DNA from: Streptomyces sp. RKND-216
GTDB lineage: Bacteria; Actinomycetota; Actinomycetes; Streptomycetales; Streptomycetaceae
DNA: 64,000 bases
Direction of reading: 5' to 3'
NCBI RefSeq assembly: GCF_004795255.1
Contig: NZ_SSBQ01000002.1
Coordinates: forward strand, 1,366,001-1,430,000
The number at the start of each line of letters is the position of its first letter. The stretch's first letter is position 1. The notes under the pieces are model-generated. The model ran no database searches and was not told where the DNA came from. It was given only the letters and a program-made list of their open reading frames with translations. Position numbers and translations under genes: made by a program. Of the stretch, positions 34,755 to 43,579 are shown piece after piece.

Positions 34755-35615
34755 TCAGCCCGCCCTGCGGGCCACGACCAGCAGGTACTCCAGTTCGTAG
34801 CGGGCCGGTTCGCCGGGGCGGCCGCGGTTGGTGCTCCGGGCGTACTCCAGGTAGTCGCGGTCGAGTTCGGCGGTGCGCGTCGGGTCGTCGGCGAGACCCC
34901 GGTAGACGTTGATCACCGGGCCGAAGTTCTCCTTGTAGAACGCGCACATCGCCTCCGGGTCCTCGAACGGACCGCTGGTGATCACCTCGCGTGAGGTCTC
35001 CACCGCACGCGCCCGGCCGCCGAGCATCCGGCGTACGTGCTCCTCGGTGCCCCAGAGCAGCGGTGACTCGGCGTCCGGCGGGGGCGGTGGCGCGTACGCC
35101 CCGAGGGTGCGGAAGAACCGGCCGATGGTGCCCTCGGGCGTCCAGTTGATCATCCCGATGACGCCGTCGGGGCGGCACACGCGCAGCATCTCGCCGGCGG
35201 CGGCCTCGTGGTGGGGCGCGAACATGGCACCGACCGCCGAGGTGACCACGTCGAACGCGCCGTCCTCGAAGGGCAGCGCCTCCGCGTCGGCCTCCCGCCA
35301 CTCCAGCGTGAGGCCGCGGGCCTCGGCCTCCTGCCGGCCGGCCGCCAGCAGTGCGGGAGTGAGGTCGGACGCGACCACGTCGGCGCCGGCCTCGGCGGCC
35401 CGGAGCGCCACGTTGCCCGTGCCGGCGGCCACGTCGAGCACGCGCATGCCGGGCCCGATCCCGCAGGCGCGGACCAGGCGCGGACCGAACTCGTGGATGA
35501 CAGTGCGAACGATCTTCGGATAGTCGCCCAGGGCCCACATCTCGCGGTGCGCCGCCTTCATCGCCCTGTCGTCGACGGGGGCGGCGGCCGCTCCCCTGGT
35601 TCCTCCGGTGGTCAT
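34755..35615 (-). CDS. Class I SAM-dependent methyltransferase
   Basis: Methyltransferase_11/UbiE-like protein (286 residues) with motif I MRVLDVAAGTGNVALRAAEAG, motif II EALPFEDGAFDVVTSAVGAMFAPH and a post-motif WTPEGTIGRFF. Substrate not predictable. ATG 35615 has AAGGAGGAG just upstream. Convergent with the cysteine desulfurase; the stops of both are in a weak CTGAGC/GCTCAG pairing. It lies upstream of the ABC genes but in the opposite relation to them, so it is probably independent. Confidence 0.86.
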   Translation of the reverse strand: MTTGGTRGAAAAPVDDRAMKAAHREMWALGDYPKIVRTVIHEFGPRLVRACGIGPGMRVLDVAAGTGNVALRAAEAGADVVASDLTPALLAAGRQEAEARGLTLEWREADAEALPFEDGAFDVVTSAVGAMFAPHHEAAAGEMLRVCRPDGVIGMINWTPEGTIGRFFRTLGAYAPPPPPDAESPLLWGTEEHVRRMLGGRARAVETSREVITSGPFEDPEAMCAFYKENFGPVINVYRGLADDPTRTAELDRDYLEYARSTNRGRPGEPARYELEYLLVVARRAG

Positions 35616-35703
35616 GGCTCCTCCTTGGCCGAGGGCCCCTCCTCTCAGCCTGGCACCTGAGCCGTGGGCGGCAACCGGAGGAGACCGACCGGCGCCGCCG
35701 GGC

Positions 35704-36627
35704 TCACTGCTTGACGGCTCCGGCGTTGGCGCCGCGGATGAAGTGCCGCTGGAAGAAGAGGAAGAGCAGGGCCACGGGAATCGTGGACAGCAGCGCCGCG
35801 GCGAGCTTGAGCGGGTACTGCGTGCCCTGTCCCAGCCCCCCCGCGACAAAGCGTGCGAGGCCGGTGGTGAGGGTCTCGTACTCGGGGGACTGGGTGGCGG
35901 CGAGGAAGTGGGTGAACTCGTTCCAGGACCCCTGGAAGGACAGGATGGTCAGCGTGATGAGCGCCGGGCGGGCCATGGGCAGCACGACGGACCAGAAGGT
36001 GCGGACGACGCCCGCGCCGTCGATCCGGGCCGCGTCCTCGATCTCGCGCGGGATGGACGTGAAGAACTGCTTCATGATGAAGATCCCGGCCGCGTCGGCC
36101 ATCAGCGGCACGATCATGGCGAGGTAGCTGTCGAAGATGCCCAGCGTGTTGAACACCAGGAACTTCGGGATGAGCAGGACGACGCCGGGCACCGCCATCA
36201 CCGACAGCAGCGCGGCGAAGAGCAGCGAGCGGCCGCGGAAGTCGAGCCGGGCGAGGGCGTATCCGGCCGCAGAGTCGAACAGCACCCGGCCGGCCGTGAC
36301 CAGCAGGGTGACGACCACCGAGTTGCCGAGCCAGCGCAGGAACGGCACCCCGTCGACTCCGCCCAGCCCGAACAGCCGCCGGTACGCGTCCAGGGTCGCG
36401 GCGCCGGGGATCAGGGACAGCGGGTCGGCCGCGGCCTCCGGGGTGGTCTTGAAGGAGGTCGCGACCTGGACCGCGAAGGGGAAGACGTACAGCAGCGCGC
36501 CCAGGGTGATCAGCAGGTAGCCGGCCAGGCGCAGCGGCCGTCCGGAGGTGCCGCGGGCGACGGGGCGGCGGCGGGGGGCGGCCGCCGCCGGGCGCGTACG
36601 GAGGCGGGTGGGGGTGTCGGTGCTCAC
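35704..36627 (-). CDS. Sugar ABC transporter permease (MalG type)
   Basis: Inner-membrane permease of the CUT1 family (307 residues) with six hydrophobic segments. LGALLYVFPFAVQVATSFK is the first and the EAA loop is EIEDAARIDGAGVVRTFWSVVLP. MalG-type ends FQRHFIRGANAGAVKQ. GTG 36627 overlaps the upstream permease stop as GTGA. Third gene of a LacI-SBP-permease-permease operon. No ATPase gene is present; Streptomyces usually uses the shared ATPase MsiK. Confidence 0.92.
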   Translation of the reverse strand: MSTDTPTRLRTRPAAAAPRRRPVARGTSGRPLRLAGYLLITLGALLYVFPFAVQVATSFKTTPEAAADPLSLIPGAATLDAYRRLFGLGGVDGVPFLRWLGNSVVVTLLVTAGRVLFDSAAGYALARLDFRGRSLLFAALLSVMAVPGVVLLIPKFLVFNTLGIFDSYLAMIVPLMADAAGIFIMKQFFTSIPREIEDAARIDGAGVVRTFWSVVLPMARPALITLTILSFQGSWNEFTHFLAATQSPEYETLTTGLARFVAGGLGQGTQYPLKLAAALLSTIPVALLFLFFQRHFIRGANAGAVKQ

Positions 36628-37739
36628 CGGGTGCGGCTCCTCTGCTTCCGTGTCGTCCCTTCCGCGTCCCGGTCGCGCAGCACGTACCGCTGGAGGGCGG
36701 TGAAGACCAGGATGATCGCGAGCAGCAGGAAGGCGATGGCGGCGCCCTTGCCGTACTGCGCGTTGTCGAAGCCCTCGGTGTAGGAGAGGTAGGCGGGTGT
36801 GAGGGTGGTGTTGGCGGGGGCGCCCTGGCTCATCACGTACACCTGGTCGAAGACCTGCCAGGTGGCGATCAGTCCCAGGGTGAGGACGAGGAAGGTCACC
36901 GGCCGCAGGGCAGGCAGGGTGACGTGCCGGAAGACGCCCCAGCGGCCGCAACCGTCGATGCGGGCGGCCTCCTCAAGCTCGGCGGGAACGTCCTGGAGTG
37001 CGGCCAGGAAGATCAGCATGAAGGTGCCTGAGGTGGTCCAGACGGCGAGCAGGATGATGGTGGTCATCGCGACCGAGGGCCCGGCCAGCCAGTCCCACCA
37101 GCTCAGTCCCAGCACCTCGTTGCCGGCCAGCGCCTGCGGCGGGCGGGCGGCGTCGACGAGACCGAGGCCGTCCAGGACGACCCAGGTGAGGCCCCGGGCG
37201 TCGGTGAACCAGTTCGGTCCGTCCACACCGACGTGGGAGAGCACGGTGTTGACCGCTCCGCTGCCCTGGAAGAGGAACAGGAAGATGGTCGAGATGGCGA
37301 TGGAGCTGGTCACCGACGGGAAGTAGAAGGCCGTCCGGTAGGCGCTCTTCGCCTTCAGCACGCGCTGGTTGACCGCGAGGGCGAGGCCCAGCGAGACGAC
37401 CGTCTGGAGCGGGACCACCAGCAGGACGTAGAAGAAGTTGTTGCGCAGGGACGTCATCAGCTGTTCGCGGTCGAGGCCGTCCCGGGCCAGCAGGTCGGCG
37501 TAGTTGTCCAGGCCGACGAAGTTCTCCGTGCCAGTGAAAGGGTTGGACTGCCCGTCCCAGTCGAGGAGGCTCACCCACAGCGCCATCAGGATCGGCGCCA
37601 GCAGGAAGAGACCCAGCACGGTGACGGCCGGGGTGACGAACAGCCAGCCCCACAGGCCCTCGCGGCCGCGGCGGCCGCCGTTCCGCCCTCCGGGGAGCGG
37701 GCCGGAACGGCGGGCCGACGGGGTGGTGAGCGCGCTCAT
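36624..37739 (-). CDS. Sugar ABC transporter permease (MalF type)
   Basis: Inner-membrane permease partner (371 residues). After a cytoplasmic Arg/Gly-rich N-terminus it has helix 1 (LWGWLFVTPAVTVLGLFLL) and the periplasmic loop, and the EAA loop is ELEEAARIDGCGRWGVFRHVTLP. MalF-type C-terminus LQRYVLRDRD. The ATG at 37739 overlaps the binding-protein stop as ATGA, so translation is coupled. Forms the channel with the following permease. Confidence 0.92.
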   Translation of the reverse strand: MSALTTPSARRSGPLPGGRNGGRRGREGLWGWLFVTPAVTVLGLFLLAPILMALWVSLLDWDGQSNPFTGTENFVGLDNYADLLARDGLDREQLMTSLRNNFFYVLLVVPLQTVVSLGLALAVNQRVLKAKSAYRTAFYFPSVTSSIAISTIFLFLFQGSGAVNTVLSHVGVDGPNWFTDARGLTWVVLDGLGLVDAARPPQALAGNEVLGLSWWDWLAGPSVAMTTIILLAVWTTSGTFMLIFLAALQDVPAELEEAARIDGCGRWGVFRHVTLPALRPVTFLVLTLGLIATWQVFDQVYVMSQGAPANTTLTPAYLSYTEGFDNAQYGKGAAIAFLLLAIILVFTALQRYVLRDRDAEGTTRKQRSRTR

Positions 37740-38971
37740 CGGTCGGCCAGCGCCTGCTCACCGTTGCGCTGCAGCTCGGCGAGGATCTTCTCCGGGTCGC
37801 CGGTACGCAGGCCGGCCAGGTCGGTGTCGAATTGCTGGAGCACCTTGGCGAACCCCGGCAGCGTCACCGGCCCTTCGGCGTACCCGGTGCCCGCGACGAA
37901 CGCGCCGCTCTCCGGGAACGCCGTCCCGTACTCCCCCAGCGCCTCGGTGCGCGAGGGCATCACGCCGAACGCCTCGGCGAACGTCATCTGCTGGTCCGGG
38001 GCGGTCAGGGCCTCCACCAGGTCGACGGCTGCCTCGTGGTGGGCGCTCTTCTCGGCGACGCCCCAGCAGGTGCTGAAGGAGAGCGTGCCCTGGCCCTCCG
38101 GGCCCCCGGGCAGCTCGACCGTCCGGTAGTCCAGGTCCGGGTAGTCGTTGCGCAGCGCGCCGGTCAGCCAGTTGCCCTCGATGGTCATGGCCGCGCGCTC
38201 CTTGCCGAACGCCTCGCCGCCCCAGCCGGAGTCGACCTGCTTGGAGTACTTCAGCGAGCCGCTGCGCAGCATGTCCTTGACGTAGGTCAGGGCGCGCAGA
38301 TTCTCCGGGGTGTCGGCCGCCATCTTCTGCTGCCCGTCGTCGGTGATCCAGCCGCCGCTCTGCCGCATGAAGGCGCCGACCCGGTTGTAGGTCGGGTCGA
38401 AGACGAGGCCGGTGACGTCGCCCTTCGTCAGCTTCCCGGCGACGTCCTCCAGTTCCTGCCAGTCGGTGGGAACGTCGTCGTCGGTGAGCCCCGCCTTCTT
38501 CCACAGGTCGTTGTTGATCGCGAGGGCGAGCGTGGAGGAGTCCTTGGGCACGCACACCAGCTCGTCCTCGTGACTGAACGAGGCGCGCAGTCCCTCGACG
38601 AAGCCGTCCGCCTCCACCTGGTCGCCGTAGGCGTACAGCGAGCCGCCGTCGGCGTAGTTGGCGAACTGGTCGGAGGTGACGTAGAAGACGTCCGGCGGCT
38701 CGCCGCCCGCGAGGGCCTGCCCGAGCTGCTGGTTGAGGTCCTGCGCCACCTGGACCCTGACCTGGTGGCCGGTCTTCTTCTCCCAGCGGGCGACGGCCTT
38801 CTTGAGGGAGTCGGCCTCGGCGTCGGTGGAGGCGGCGATCATCATCGCCAGCTTCTGCCGGGCCGAGTCGTCCTGCGCGGTCTTCTCGCTGCTGCCGAAC
38901 TGCGATCCGCAGCCGGAGAGGACGAGCGCGGCGCCGGTGAGCAGTGCGGCGGTGCGTATCGGGGGTCGCAT
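37736..38971 (-). CDS. Sugar ABC transporter substrate-binding lipoprotein
   Basis: Extracellular solute-binding protein, family 1 (411 residues). The signal peptide has lipobox LVLSGCGSQ. The fold is marked by VARWEKKTGHQVRVQV, PPDVFYVTSDQFANYAD, GKLTKGDVTGLVFDP, AFGKERAAMTIEGNW and TLSFSTCWGVAEKSAH. The substrate is probably an oligosaccharide, perhaps an alpha-glucan, given the divergent debranching enzyme and the LacI regulator. ATG 38971 has GGAGGAAGA 3 nt away. Follows lacI by 32 bp, likely same transcript. Confidence 0.92.
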   Translation of the reverse strand: MRPPIRTAALLTGAALVLSGCGSQFGSSEKTAQDDSARQKLAMMIAASTDAEADSLKKAVARWEKKTGHQVRVQVAQDLNQQLGQALAGGEPPDVFYVTSDQFANYADGGSLYAYGDQVEADGFVEGLRASFSHEDELVCVPKDSSTLALAINNDLWKKAGLTDDDVPTDWQELEDVAGKLTKGDVTGLVFDPTYNRVGAFMRQSGGWITDDGQQKMAADTPENLRALTYVKDMLRSGSLKYSKQVDSGWGGEAFGKERAAMTIEGNWLTGALRNDYPDLDYRTVELPGGPEGQGTLSFSTCWGVAEKSAHHEAAVDLVEALTAPDQQMTFAEAFGVMPSRTEALGEYGTAFPESGAFVAGTGYAEGPVTLPGFAKVLQQFDTDLAGLRTGDPEKILAELQRNGEQALADR

Positions 38972-39003
38972 GGGTCTTCCTCCGTCACAGGGGGGTGGGC
39001 GGT

Positions 39004-40050
39004 TCAGGCGGTGGGAGGCGCCGGTGAGCTGTCGCGCACGACCAGTTCGGGCGCGACCAGCGCGTGCCGGTCGGGGGCGTCGGGTTCGCCGATGCGCTGC
39101 AGCAGGAGCCGTACGCACTCGCGGCCGAGGAACTCCAGCGGCTGCCGCAGGGTGGTCAGGGAGGGCCGCAGCAGCGGGGCGAAAGGGGCGTCGTCGAAGC
39201 CGACGACGGCCAGCCGAGCGGGCGGTTCGCCGCGTGCGTCGAGCGCGCGGTAGCAGCCCATGGCCAGAGAGTCGCTGGCGGCTACGACGGCCGTGGCCGG
39301 GGTGTCGTCCAGCAGCCGGTGCGCCGCGTCGGCCGCGGCCTCGATCGAACCGTCCGCCCGGGCGCGCAGGCCCTCCGACGGCAGTCCGTGCCGCTCCAGG
39401 GCCTCGCGCCAGCCCCGCGCGCGGTCGTCGCCGACACCCGAGCCCTCGGGCCAGCCGAGGAACGCGATGTGCCGGTGCCCCCGCGCGACGAGATGGTCGA
39501 CGGCCGCGGTCGTGCCGTGCGCACCGTCCACGTCCACCCAGTCCCCGGCGTCCCGGGTGCCCCAGGCGCGGCCGAACGCGACGAACGGGATTCCGCGTTC
39601 GTGCAGCCAGCTCTGCCGCCGGTCGCCGACCACGGTGTTGGTCAGCACGAAGGCGTCGACCGAGTCCTCGCGGAGCAGTTCGGCGTAGGTGCCGGTCTCC
39701 TCCTCGCCGCCGGGCGAGGGGAAGAGCAGCACCCGGTAGCCGGCGTCGTCGAGGCTTTCGGTGAGGGCGTGCAGGAAGCGGTCCAGCACCGGAGTCGGCA
39801 CGGCGGCGGCCACCGGCCGCACGGCGTACCCGATGAGCCTGCTCGACCGGGTGCGCAGCGAACGCGCCGCCCGGTGCGGGCGGTAACCCAGCTCACGGAT
39901 GGTGGCGTTGACGCGCGCCAGGGTCTCCGGGCGCAGCAGCTCGGGGGTGTTGATCGCATTGGAGACGGTCTGCCGGCTGACGCCCGCCCGTGCCGCGACG
40001 GTGGCCATCGTGACGGGTCCCCCGTCGCCCTTCACGTCGTCCCTCGGCAT
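39004..40050 (-). CDS. LacI family transcriptional regulator
   Basis: Sugar-responsive repressor (348 residues). The N-terminal HTH is MATVAARAGVSRQTVSNAINTPELL with hinge LGYRPHRAARSLRTRSSRLIGY; the C-terminus is a type I periplasmic-binding fold with VVGFDDAPFAPLLRPSLTTLRQP. Head of the operon lacI-SBP-permease-permease and divergent from the debranching gene. Two matching operators sit in the intergenic region, so it most likely represses both directions and itself until its sugar effector binds. Confidence 0.93.
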   Translation of the reverse strand: MPRDDVKGDGGPVTMATVAARAGVSRQTVSNAINTPELLRPETLARVNATIRELGYRPHRAARSLRTRSSRLIGYAVRPVAAAVPTPVLDRFLHALTESLDDAGYRVLLFPSPGGEEETGTYAELLREDSVDAFVLTNTVVGDRRQSWLHERGIPFVAFGRAWGTRDAGDWVDVDGAHGTTAAVDHLVARGHRHIAFLGWPEGSGVGDDRARGWREALERHGLPSEGLRARADGSIEAAADAAHRLLDDTPATAVVAASDSLAMGCYRALDARGEPPARLAVVGFDDAPFAPLLRPSLTTLRQPLEFLGRECVRLLLQRIGEPDAPDRHALVAPELVVRDSSPAPPTA

Positions 40051-40074
40051 GCCCGGCCTCCTCGGTGGTCTGAA

Positions 40075-40090
40075 TTGGATCGATCAAACC
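40075..40090. promoter_or_regulatory. LacI-type operator O1
   Basis: TTGGATCGATCAAACC, with the central GATCGATC palindrome typical of LacI-family operators (central CG). It is the exact reverse complement of O2 at 40129-40144. It lies 25 bp upstream of the lacI start. Confidence 0.8.
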
Positions 40091-40128
40091 TCTTCCCCCA
40101 TGCGTGGACGGGGAAATATCGTCAGGGC

Positions 40129-40144
40129 GGTTTGATCGATCCAA
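40129..40144. promoter_or_regulatory. LacI-type operator O2
   Basis: GGTTTGATCGATCCAA, the exact mirror of O1, lies 23 bp before the debranching enzyme start. Centre-to-centre spacing is 54 bp (about five helical turns), compatible with cooperative binding or a small DNA loop over both divergent promoters. Confidence 0.8.
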
Positions 40145-40166
40145 TGAGCGAAGAGATTGGCCGCCG

Positions 40167-42275
40167 ATGGACACCACTGTCAAGAGTCAGGCGCCCACGG
40201 GTTCCGGCGCCGCGACAGGACTGCAGCCCTTCCTGCACGACGCCTGCGTGGTGCTGGCCGCGCCCGCCGTGGCGCTCTCCCGGCCCGCCGGCGCCATGCG
40301 CTCCGGCGCGGACGGCTTCTTCCGCGGCGACCGCCGCTTCCTCTCCCGCCTGGTCGCCGACGTCGAAGGCGTGCCCCTGGCCCCCGTGCGCACCGGACAC
40401 TCCGACGCCTCCACGGCCGCCTTCCGCACCGTGCTGCGCGGGGTCGGCGAGCAGACCGCCGACCCCGCCGTGACGCTTCGCCACACCCGCACCGTCCACC
40501 CCGAAGGACTCCGTGAGTCCTTCGAGTTCCACAACGCCGGTCCCCTCGACGTCACCGTGCCTCTGGCCCTCTCCCTCGACGCCGACTTCGCCGCCATGGA
40601 CGACGTGAAGGCCGGCCGTCGGGCCGCGCCCCCCGGCGTGCGCCGCGCCGACGGCGCACTGCGCTGGCACTGGCAGGAGTGGGAGTCCCGCCTCACCTCC
40701 ACCCCCGCCCCCGACTCCGTCGACGACGAGGGCGGCACCGCCGTCCGCGCGCACTACCGGCTGACGCTGCCGCCAGGCGGCCGTGCCCGCGTGGACCTCG
40801 ACTGCGCGGCCGTCGACCGCGACGGCTTCCCGTTCGCCCCGGCCCCCACGCGCCGGGTGCCGTGGAGCCGGCCGCGGCTGCGCGTTCCGGACCACCGCTT
40901 CCCCCGCCTCCTCGACCGCTCCCTCGACGACCTCGCCGGCCTCCTGCTCACCGACCCCGAACACCCGCAGGACACCTTCCTCGCCGCCGGAGCGCCCTGG
41001 TTCCTCACCCTCTTCGGCCGCGACGCCCTGTGGGCCGCCCGCATGCTGCTGCCGCTCGGCACCGACCTGGCGGCCGGCACGCTCCGCACCCTCGCCCGCC
41101 GCCAGGGCACCCGCGACATCCCGGCCACCGAGGAGCAGCCCGGCAAGATCCTGCACGAAGTCCGCCGCACGTCGCAGCTGCTGGACGAGGGCACCACCCT
41201 CCCCCCGCTCTACTACGGCACGGTCGACGCCGGCCCCCTCTGGGTCGCCCTGCTGCACGACGCGTGGCGCTGGGGCCTCGCCGAGACCGAAGTGGAAGCC
41301 CTCCTCCCGCACGCCGAACGCGTCCTGGCCTGGATGGCCGAACACGGCGACGCCGACGGCGACGGCCTACTGGAATACGTCGACAGCACCGGCAAAGGCC
41401 TGGCCAACCAGGGCTGGAAGGACTCCGGCGACTCGATGCGCTGGCGCAGCGGCCGCCTGGCCGTCGCGCCGGTCGCCCTGAGCGAGGTCCAGGCCTACGC
41501 GCACGAGGCCGCGGTGGGCGGCGCGGCACTGCTGCGGGCGTTCGGACGGCCGGAGGCGGACCGCTGGGAGGCGTGGGCGGCCCGGCTCCGTGACCGCTTC
41601 CGCGACCGCTTCTGGCTCGACGACGCGCGCGGCCCCTACTGCGCGGCAGCGCTCGACGGGCAGAAGCGCCCCCTCGACACGGACACCTCCAGCCACGGGC
41701 ACCTGCTGGGCACCGGGCTGCTCACGGAGGAGGAGAGCGGGCTGCTCGCCCGCCGCCTCGCCTCCCCCGAACTGGACTGCGGCTTCGGGCTGCGCACCCT
41801 GGAGACCGGCGCCACCGGCTTCAACCCGCTCGGCTACCACATCGGCAGCGTCTGGCCCCACGACACGGCCATCGCCGTGCACGGCCTCGCGCGGGCCGGG
41901 TTCCCGGACGAGGCCGACTCCCTGGTACGCGGCCTGCTCGCGGCGTCCGAGACGTTCGACGCCCGCCTGCCGGAACTGTTCGCCGGGCACGGCAGCGGCG
42001 TGGACACGGGGCCCGCCCCGTACCCGGCGGCCTGCCGGCCCCAGGCGTGGGCGGCCGCGTCCTCAGTCCACATGCTGCGGGCGCTGCTCGGGCTGGAGGC
42101 CGACGTCCCGGGCGGCACGCTCCGGGTGGCGGACTCCGTCGCGGAGTGCTGGCGTCCGCTGCGGGCCGAGGAGCTGTCCGTGGCGGGCCACGCGTTGTCG
42201 GTGGCTGTCGACGTGGGGGGTGAGGTGCGGGCCACGACGGCGGCCCCGGTTTCCGCCGCTTCTCGGCGGGGGTGA
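40167..42275 (+). CDS. Glycogen debranching-type amylo-alpha-1,6-glucosidase family protein
   Basis: Predicted alpha-glucan hydrolase with an N-terminal debranching-type beta-sandwich (PF14742-like: VALSRPAGAMRSGADGFFRGDRRFLSRL) and a C-terminal (alpha/alpha)6 barrel (702 residues). Catalytic-barrel hallmarks: FLTLFGRDALWAARMLLPLG, ATEEQPGKILHEVR, QGWKDSGDSMRWR, TGFNPLGYHIGSVWPHDTAI. The ATG at 40167 follows GAAGAGA. Divergent from lacI behind two operators, so it is probably induced with the ABC importer and degrades the imported or stored oligosaccharide. The last five codons plus stop (ASRRG*) lie inside a 343-bp inverted repeat arm. Confidence 0.85.
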   Translation: MDTTVKSQAPTGSGAATGLQPFLHDACVVLAAPAVALSRPAGAMRSGADGFFRGDRRFLSRLVADVEGVPLAPVRTGHSDASTAAFRTVLRGVGEQTADPAVTLRHTRTVHPEGLRESFEFHNAGPLDVTVPLALSLDADFAAMDDVKAGRRAAPPGVRRADGALRWHWQEWESRLTSTPAPDSVDDEGGTAVRAHYRLTLPPGGRARVDLDCAAVDRDGFPFAPAPTRRVPWSRPRLRVPDHRFPRLLDRSLDDLAGLLLTDPEHPQDTFLAAGAPWFLTLFGRDALWAARMLLPLGTDLAAGTLRTLARRQGTRDIPATEEQPGKILHEVRRTSQLLDEGTTLPPLYYGTVDAGPLWVALLHDAWRWGLAETEVEALLPHAERVLAWMAEHGDADGDGLLEYVDSTGKGLANQGWKDSGDSMRWRSGRLAVAPVALSEVQAYAHEAAVGGAALLRAFGRPEADRWEAWAARLRDRFRDRFWLDDARGPYCAAALDGQKRPLDTDTSSHGHLLGTGLLTEEESGLLARRLASPELDCGFGLRTLETGATGFNPLGYHIGSVWPHDTAIAVHGLARAGFPDEADSLVRGLLAASETFDARLPELFAGHGSGVDTGPAPYPAACRPQAWAAASSVHMLRALLGLEADVPGGTLRVADSVAECWRPLRAEELSVAGHALSVAVDVGGEVRATTAAPVSAASRRG

Positions 42276-42600
42276 CGGGGTGGGGGGTGTTGGGGCTCGG
42301 TGTGGGCGCGGGGCGGTGGCTGGTGTGTGGGGTGCGGGTCGGGGGCGTGGGCTGCGGTCCGGGCCGATGACCCGGAAACCCATGATTTACGGGCCGCGTT
42401 CTCGGCGAACAGAGGGCACGACTCGTACTTCGCGGCCCACACATCACGGGCAAGTGTTTCCGGGCGCATCGGCCCTGCCCTCCGCCCACGCCCCCTCACG
42501 TCCCACGCCGCCGCCCCCGGCCCACCCCCGTGCCCCTGGGGGACGGGTAGGTCGCAAGGGGCACCCGGCGCAGGACCGTACCCTCCCGCAGGGCGACCCG
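42258..42600. repeat. Left arm of a 343-bp inverted repeat
   Basis: The sequence recurs as its reverse complement at 43580-43922 with about 12 mismatches and no indel (about 96% by my base-by-base reading). It starts GCTTCTCGGCGGGGGTGA, which supplies the last residues and stop of the debranching enzyme. Apart from those codons the 343-bp interval to the phosphotransferase holds no convincing gene. Together with the right arm it flanks a 979-bp core containing one gene. Confidence 0.9.
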
Positions 42601-42618
42601 AGGCAGGAAGGTGGGCTC

Positions 42619-43530
42619 TCAGCCAGTCGTCGTGGTGAGGCGGCGCAGGGTGGCGTGGGCAGGCGGGCCCCAGGACGGTTTGCCGCCAGGACGGCCGTGG
42701 ACTCCTGCGTCGCCGATCAGGATGCATACCAGAGCCCGCAGCACCGCCCAGCCGCGGGCGCGCCGCAGGGTCGCCGCGTCCGGGGTCGGCCGGTAGGCAC
42801 CGTAGAACCGGTCGACGGCGCCGTCCGGCAGCAGCGCCCACGGAGCAGCGAGGTCGCAGGCGGGGTCTCCCGCGCAGAGCTCACCGAAGTCGATCACCCC
42901 GCAGAAGGTGCCGCCCGCGGTCAGGACGTTGGCCGGATGCAGGTCGCCGTGAATCCACAGCGTGGGCCCGTCCCATGCGGGCGCGGCGGCGGCGTCCTCC
43001 CAGATCGCGCGGACGGCGTCCGGCTCGGGGATCAGCCCCAGCCCGTCCGCCATAGCAAGATGCCGGGCGAACCCCTCCGCCAGGTCGGCCAGCGGACCTC
43101 CGCGGAGACCGACGGGGGCCCCGGCGGGAGCGGGCTTGTGTAGAGCCGTCAGGAAGGCGGCCAAGGAGTCGGCCGCACCGATTCCGTTCGTGGCGGGCGC
43201 ACGGTCGGCAGGTTCCCCCGGCACCCAGGTGGTGACGATCCACGGCCGCGGAAACCGCTCGCAGGGTTCCCCCAGCCGCTGCGGAACCGGAGTGGGCAGC
43301 GGAAGGTGCGGGGCGAGAGCCGGAAGCCAGGCATGCTCCTTGCGCAGCAGCTCGTCCGCGGACTCCGTCGCCCAGGGCAGACGGACAGCCAGATCGTCCC
43401 CCAGCCGCCACAACTGGTTGTCCCAGCCCCGCGCCCCGAGCCGCACCGGCTGCCCGGCCAAGTCCGGGTGCTGCTCCCGAAGCAAGTCCCGGATCAGTCC
43501 CGCGTCGATGTCGATCTCCCCGTGTCCCAT
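42619..43530 (-). CDS. Aminoglycoside phosphotransferase family (APH) protein
   Basis: Kinase-like protein of the APH/choline-kinase superfamily (303 residues). Motifs: the N-lobe Lys/ATP region VRLGARGWDNQLWRLGDDLAVRLP, catalytic loop WIHGDLHPANVLTA and metal site GVIDFGELCAGDPACDLA, all intact. It may phosphorylate an aminoglycoside, macrolide or a metabolite; resistance is not proven. ATG 43528-43530. It is the sole gene between the two inverted-repeat arms and is antiparallel to the debranching gene, consistent with a discrete inserted or invertible unit. Confidence 0.85.
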   Translation of the reverse strand: MGHGEIDIDAGLIRDLLREQHPDLAGQPVRLGARGWDNQLWRLGDDLAVRLPWATESADELLRKEHAWLPALAPHLPLPTPVPQRLGEPCERFPRPWIVTTWVPGEPADRAPATNGIGAADSLAAFLTALHKPAPAGAPVGLRGGPLADLAEGFARHLAMADGLGLIPEPDAVRAIWEDAAAAPAWDGPTLWIHGDLHPANVLTAGGTFCGVIDFGELCAGDPACDLAAPWALLPDGAVDRFYGAYRPTPDAATLRRARGWAVLRALVCILIGDAGVHGRPGGKPSWGPPAHATLRRLTTTTG

Positions 43531-43579
43531 GCGGTGCGACCCTAGCGAGCCCCGGCCCGCAAGCGCTCACATCTCCCCC

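Noticed and set aside
42363..42600. ORFs MTRKPMIYG... found in both inverted-repeat arms
   Set aside because: No ribosome binding site, Pro/Arg/Ala-rich, and present only because the arms are copies.
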